Assembly: GCA_003024985.2 (NCBI GenBank)
Contig: PXIH01S0033660.1
Reading direction: 5' to 3' (one strand)
DNA: 10,047 bases
From: Euperipatoides rowelli
Lineage: Eukaryota > Onychophora > Udeonychophora > Euonychophora > Peripatopsidae
A program made the position numbers and the translations under genes. Every line of letters begins with the position of its first letter. Positions within the stretch are counted from its first letter, which is position 1. Below, one piece after another: positions 7,987-10,047 of this stretch. Below the pieces are notes generated by a model that saw only the letters and a program-made list of their open reading frames with translations, had not been told where the DNA came from and made no database searches.

Positions 7987-8130
7987 ATAGCATATTATGG
8001 AAACATTTTCATCAAATACTAACACTTTTAAATAGAATGCTTATTAATTTTACTAAGAAATATTATTGGGCTGAAATTTTTAATGATATCTTATATTGCA
8101 TCGCCATTTTGATAGGTTATATCCAAGAAG

Positions 8131-8167
8131 GTCATAACCGAGTATGTTATAACAAGGTTTCACTGTG
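8131..8167 (-). mobile_element. Possible terminal inverted repeat relic of a pogo/Tigger-type DNA transposon
   Basis: Read on the minus strand, the sequence starts ACAGTGAAACCTTGTTATA and continues towards a second TTAT word. Terminal repeats of pogo/Tigger-like elements commonly read CAGTGRAACCTCGTTATAAC (family knowledge from memory). No partner end or transposase is recognisable nearby and the expected TA target duplication is unclear, so it would be a solitary decayed end. Confidence 0.3.
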
Positions 8168-8272
8168 TCGGGAAGCATTATATAATCATGCATATATTAA
8201 CATGTGACGTATAGAAAATATGAATTACAAATATACACAAAAAAAAAAAAATTAATCCAGCTTAATGATTAC

Positions 8273-8396
8273 CTGATAGTTTTCTACTGAGGAATGTCTT
8301 CTTAAAAATCTGTTGTTCTGAACTGGATCTGGTGTCTTTAGCTGTAGCATTTTTGGATTTAACTGATGAAAATATTGCTGAAACCTGTCTATATGT
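8273..8396 (-). CDS. USP44/49-like ubiquitin-specific protease, internal exon following the Cys box
   Basis: This is a 124-nt internal exon. On the minus strand it is preceded by a pyrimidine-rich tract ending TTTGCAG and followed by the donor GTAATC. It carries one base finishing a split codon, then 41 codons beginning HIDRFQQYFHQLNP and ending SSVENYQ, and leaves phase 0. In USP44/USP49-type deubiquitinases the catalytic-cysteine motif is followed by a Leu-Ser-His stretch and an F-x-x-x-F helix. The split codon (xxA) could supply that Ser, and HIDRFQQYF then fits this position. The family removes ubiquitin from proteins, including histones, in the nucleus; that role is family knowledge, not seen here. 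The second half (KTPDPVQNNRFLRRHSS) looks like the variable insertion before the next conserved block. An ATG at 8446 opens the same frame but lies within intron, so it is not a start. The assignment of this exon rests largely on phase and its fit with the exons at 3102 and 2847. Confidence 0.62.
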
Positions 8397-9471
8397 CTGC
8401 AAATTAGAAAAAAAAGGAAAGATCTTAGCAATGGTAATTTCTCCATAGGCTTAAAAAAAAATCCATAAAAAATATTAAAATTTATGGGAATTTAATGAGG
8501 TTTCTACAAAGATCATCAGTGGCTTATTTTTAAATCTAAAAGTGTACATTTTTGCACCAAGTTTATACAAAATGAATAGGGCATAAATTCCTTTATAATA
8601 ATAATAATAGAATGAATTAAAAACATTTCATAAATCAAGTTTTATTAATTATATTGGCTTATAATGTAAAATTAAAATTTAATCAGACATTTTGTTTGAT
8701 AATAGGCCTACACGAGTATCTTGATTAATAGCAGCACATAATTAGCGTTATTATTTTTAGAAATTCGTTTTTTAAATATAAGATTTCAGTGTTATTCGGT
8801 AACTAAAGTTAATTAATCATTTAATGCTACAGATTCAGATTTAAAACATTTTTTTTTCTTCAAGTTAGGTAAAAAAACACCATTCCTTATTTGTACTAAG
8901 CATACAGTAAATTTGAATATTATTTTCCAACATGGTGGCCTACGATCATACATAATTAATTTATATTGCAAAAACATGCCTTCAGGAAACCAAAGCGCTT
9001 TCATAGCACAAGTCTTCAATTGAACAATAATTTGTGTCTTCAATGGTAAGAAATGTTTTGCAAAAGAATTAGTTTCTGAATCAATTTTTCCTGCTTAAAC
9101 TTAAACATATTTTTGACACATTCTAAATCTGACATCAAAGTTTGCATATTTGCTATTTTAAAAGATCAGTGAAAAGTAGGGAGTTAAATAGCTAGTGTAT
9201 GTATTAAGTCGTAATATACAAAATACTGTGTATGTTGAAATACCTACAGCTACTACACTTCAATTCTAAGATAATGAGAACAATTATAGATTAAAAATAA
9301 CGTTATGTATTGTCATGAAACTCTGGATAGATCTTCTGAAAATGGTATACAATGCCAGCTATTGAGTCTTGGAAACCAGTCACATACGGTGATAAAGTAA
9401 ATAACTACACAGGAGCATTGTATGGAGGAAACAACAATTTATTCTAAGACTGCTAAAATAATAATGCACCG
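8397..9471. other. AT-rich stretch right of the first USP exon, no gene seen
   Basis: It should be intron leading to the catalytic-Cys exon. I looked on the minus strand for the G-N-T-C-x-M-N-S wording and did not find it. A minus-strand frame at 9043-8813 is open for 76 codons but has no family resemblance. A small (AAT)n patch occurs at about 8597-8609. Confidence 0.55.
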
Positions 9472-9490
9472 TATCAGCAACTTGCTGATA
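9472..9490. repeat. Perfect 19-bp palindrome
   Basis: TATCAGCAA (9472-9480) and TTGCTGATA (9482-9490) are exact inverted copies around a single C. This is longer than expected by chance for such a small spacer. It lies about 75 bp left of the GC-rich hairpin at 9566-9579. Confidence 0.75.
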
Positions 9491-9519
9491 AATACTATAC
9501 AAATGAAATATCAAGCCCC

Positions 9520-9610
9520 ATTATGCTGAGATGACGCACTCCAAGTGGCGGTTTCACACCTCGGACTGGCTCTCGCCAGATCAACCACATAAAACATAAA
9601 TAAATAAATA
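9520..9610 (+). mobile_element. SINE- or LINE-like 3' end: GC-rich hairpin plus (TAAA)n tail
   Basis: A locally GC-rich segment (about 9530-9588) contains an exact hairpin, CTGGC-TCTC-GCCAG (9566-9579). On the minus strand this hairpin has a GAGA tetraloop of the stable GNRA type. The segment is bracketed by GTGG (9546-9549) and CCAC (9585-9588). It runs directly into an A-rich tail ending in three TAAA units (9597-9610). Many non-LTR retrotransposons and their SINEs end with a structured 3' region and a short simple-repeat tail. No target-site duplication or Pol III A/B boxes were established, so the class is open. A minus-strand frame through here has no recognisable protein. Confidence 0.33.
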
Positions 9611-9963
9611 CTTGTTGGTAGTGGTGAAAGCCACCCCAAGCAAGTTGGACAATTAAGGCATTTGTGCAACATTTTTTTAATAATTAAGAATGTGTACACA
9701 TGCAAAATAAACAACTTAAATATAAATTAGCACTGATTCGCACGTGTGAAAGAAGTTGATTATTTTTTGCATTGCTTAGAATCTCACGATTATGAATGCG
9801 GCTTTACTATAAAATTGCAAATGTCGCATTGAGAGTAAACAATGTGCAAAAATAAATAAGTTTTTCCTTTCCATGGCAAATCATTATGATAAATTACAAA
9901 TAAATAATAATGCCTAGTAATGGCGGTCGTGAGGAATGAGCATGGCCACCAAAATAGTTAACT
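9611..9963. other. Stretch with no gene seen
   Basis: Mixed AT-rich sequence containing one CACGTG E-box word (about 9741-9746) and two small GC-richer patches (about 9790 and 9920). No open frame or RNA gene is recognisable. Confidence 0.5.
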
Positions 9964-10047
9964 GATTACTGCAATGTCATTAACAAATTGGGGATTTTTA
10001 ATTGGGCTGTTGACTTTTAATGAAGACTTGGCCGATTATTGCAATGT
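9964..10047 (+). repeat. Start of a possible 70-bp tandem repeat, cut by the window edge
   Basis: GATTACTGCAATGT (9964-9977) recurs as GATTATTGCAATGT (10034-10047) with one difference in 14 and a period of 70 bp, ending exactly at the last base. Only one full period is visible, so array status cannot be judged. Confidence 0.35.

Larger units (their letters stand above)
3103..8272 (-). other. Large intron of the USP-like gene (5.17 kb)
   Basis: On the minus strand this runs from the donor GTAATC at 8272 to the acceptor TTTAG at 3103, joining two phase-0 exon ends. It is far larger than the next intron (2977-2848, 130 bp). It contains a same-strand open stretch for a small membrane protein at 3682-3426 and an opposite-strand Ty3/gypsy relic at about 5381-6995. 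It also holds several long A/T tracts and a possible DNA-transposon end near 8131-8167. Its boundaries depend on the two flanking exons really being adjacent in the transcript; an unrecognised exon within it cannot be excluded. Confidence 0.55.
6996..8272. other. AT-rich intronic stretch, no gene seen
   Basis: It contains several A- or T-runs (7130, 7460, 7840), the T26 tract, the inverted repeat at 7969 and the possible transposon end at 8131. No integrase remains of the gypsy element could be followed into it. Confidence 0.55.

Noticed and set aside
8397-8446. Met-started N-terminal extension of the first USP exon
   Set aside because: The added residues come from the pyrimidine-rich acceptor tract; the homologous part starts after CAG at 8396.
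8813-9043. Minus-strand frame containing K-T-C-A-M-K, resembling the USP catalytic box N-T-C-x-M-N
   Set aside because: Only three residues agree, the Gly-Leu-Gly-Asn lead and the Leu-Gln-Val-Leu follow-up are missing, and no splice junction would join it in phase; judged chance.
9541-9590. tRNA or tRNA-derived Pol III promoter in the GC-rich segment
   Set aside because: GGTTTCACACC only loosely resembles a B box, no A box or cloverleaf could be placed, and the visible hairpin does not fit tRNA arms.
9511-9714. 67-codon minus-strand open frame
   Set aside because: It crosses the hairpin and TAAA tail of a retroposon-like segment and shows no protein family features.

Overview
This window looks like AT-rich (roughly 70% A+T by eye) nuclear DNA from an invertebrate animal. 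The evidence is spliced minus-strand exons with GT..AG boundaries, long homopolymers and microsatellites, a decayed Ty3/gypsy-class retrotransposon, and no bacterial gene layout. Recurrent words such as TACTGTA/ACAGTA and TAGGCCT make an arthropod (crustacean or chelicerate type) plausible to me, but that is an impression and not a demonstration.

The best supported gene is on the minus strand. Three exons (8396-8273, 3102-2978, 2847-2698) join in consistent phase and encode about 133 residues from the middle of a ubiquitin-specific protease catalytic domain, closest in my judgement to the USP44/USP49 group. They cover the stretch just after the catalytic-cysteine box, a Gly/Ser/Arg-rich linker, and the conserved block ending in QQDAQEFL. 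The catalytic Cys exon should lie beyond the right edge or is not recognisable in the window. I could not find the His-box exons to the left. A 5.17 kb intron separates the first two exons; the next intron is only 130 bp.

The 5.17 kb intron holds a same-strand open stretch for two hydrophobic segments (3682-3426, family unknown). It also holds, on the opposite strand, a Ty3/gypsy pol relic (about 5381-6995) running from just before the reverse transcriptase through RNase H to the integrase linker. The relic is broken by at least five stops and several frameshifts, has altered catalytic residues, and has no LTR that I can see.

At the far left, a minus-strand open stretch (414-274) with AATAAA signals about 100 bp past its stop could be the 3' terminal exon of a gene I do not recognise. 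A less AT-rich island (about 1000-1340) is open on both strands and unexplained. At the right, 9472-9611 has a perfect palindrome, a GC-rich hairpin and a (TAAA)n tail, which suggests a retroposon 3' end. The last 84 bases begin what may be a 70-bp tandem repeat cut off by the window edge. The rest is AT-rich intronic or intergenic sequence with poly-T/poly-A tracts, a G19 run, an (AAT)n microsatellite and small inverted repeats. I see no convincing new biological system. The items most worth checking are the nested membrane-protein exon, the unrecognised terminal exon and the structured retroposon-like tail.
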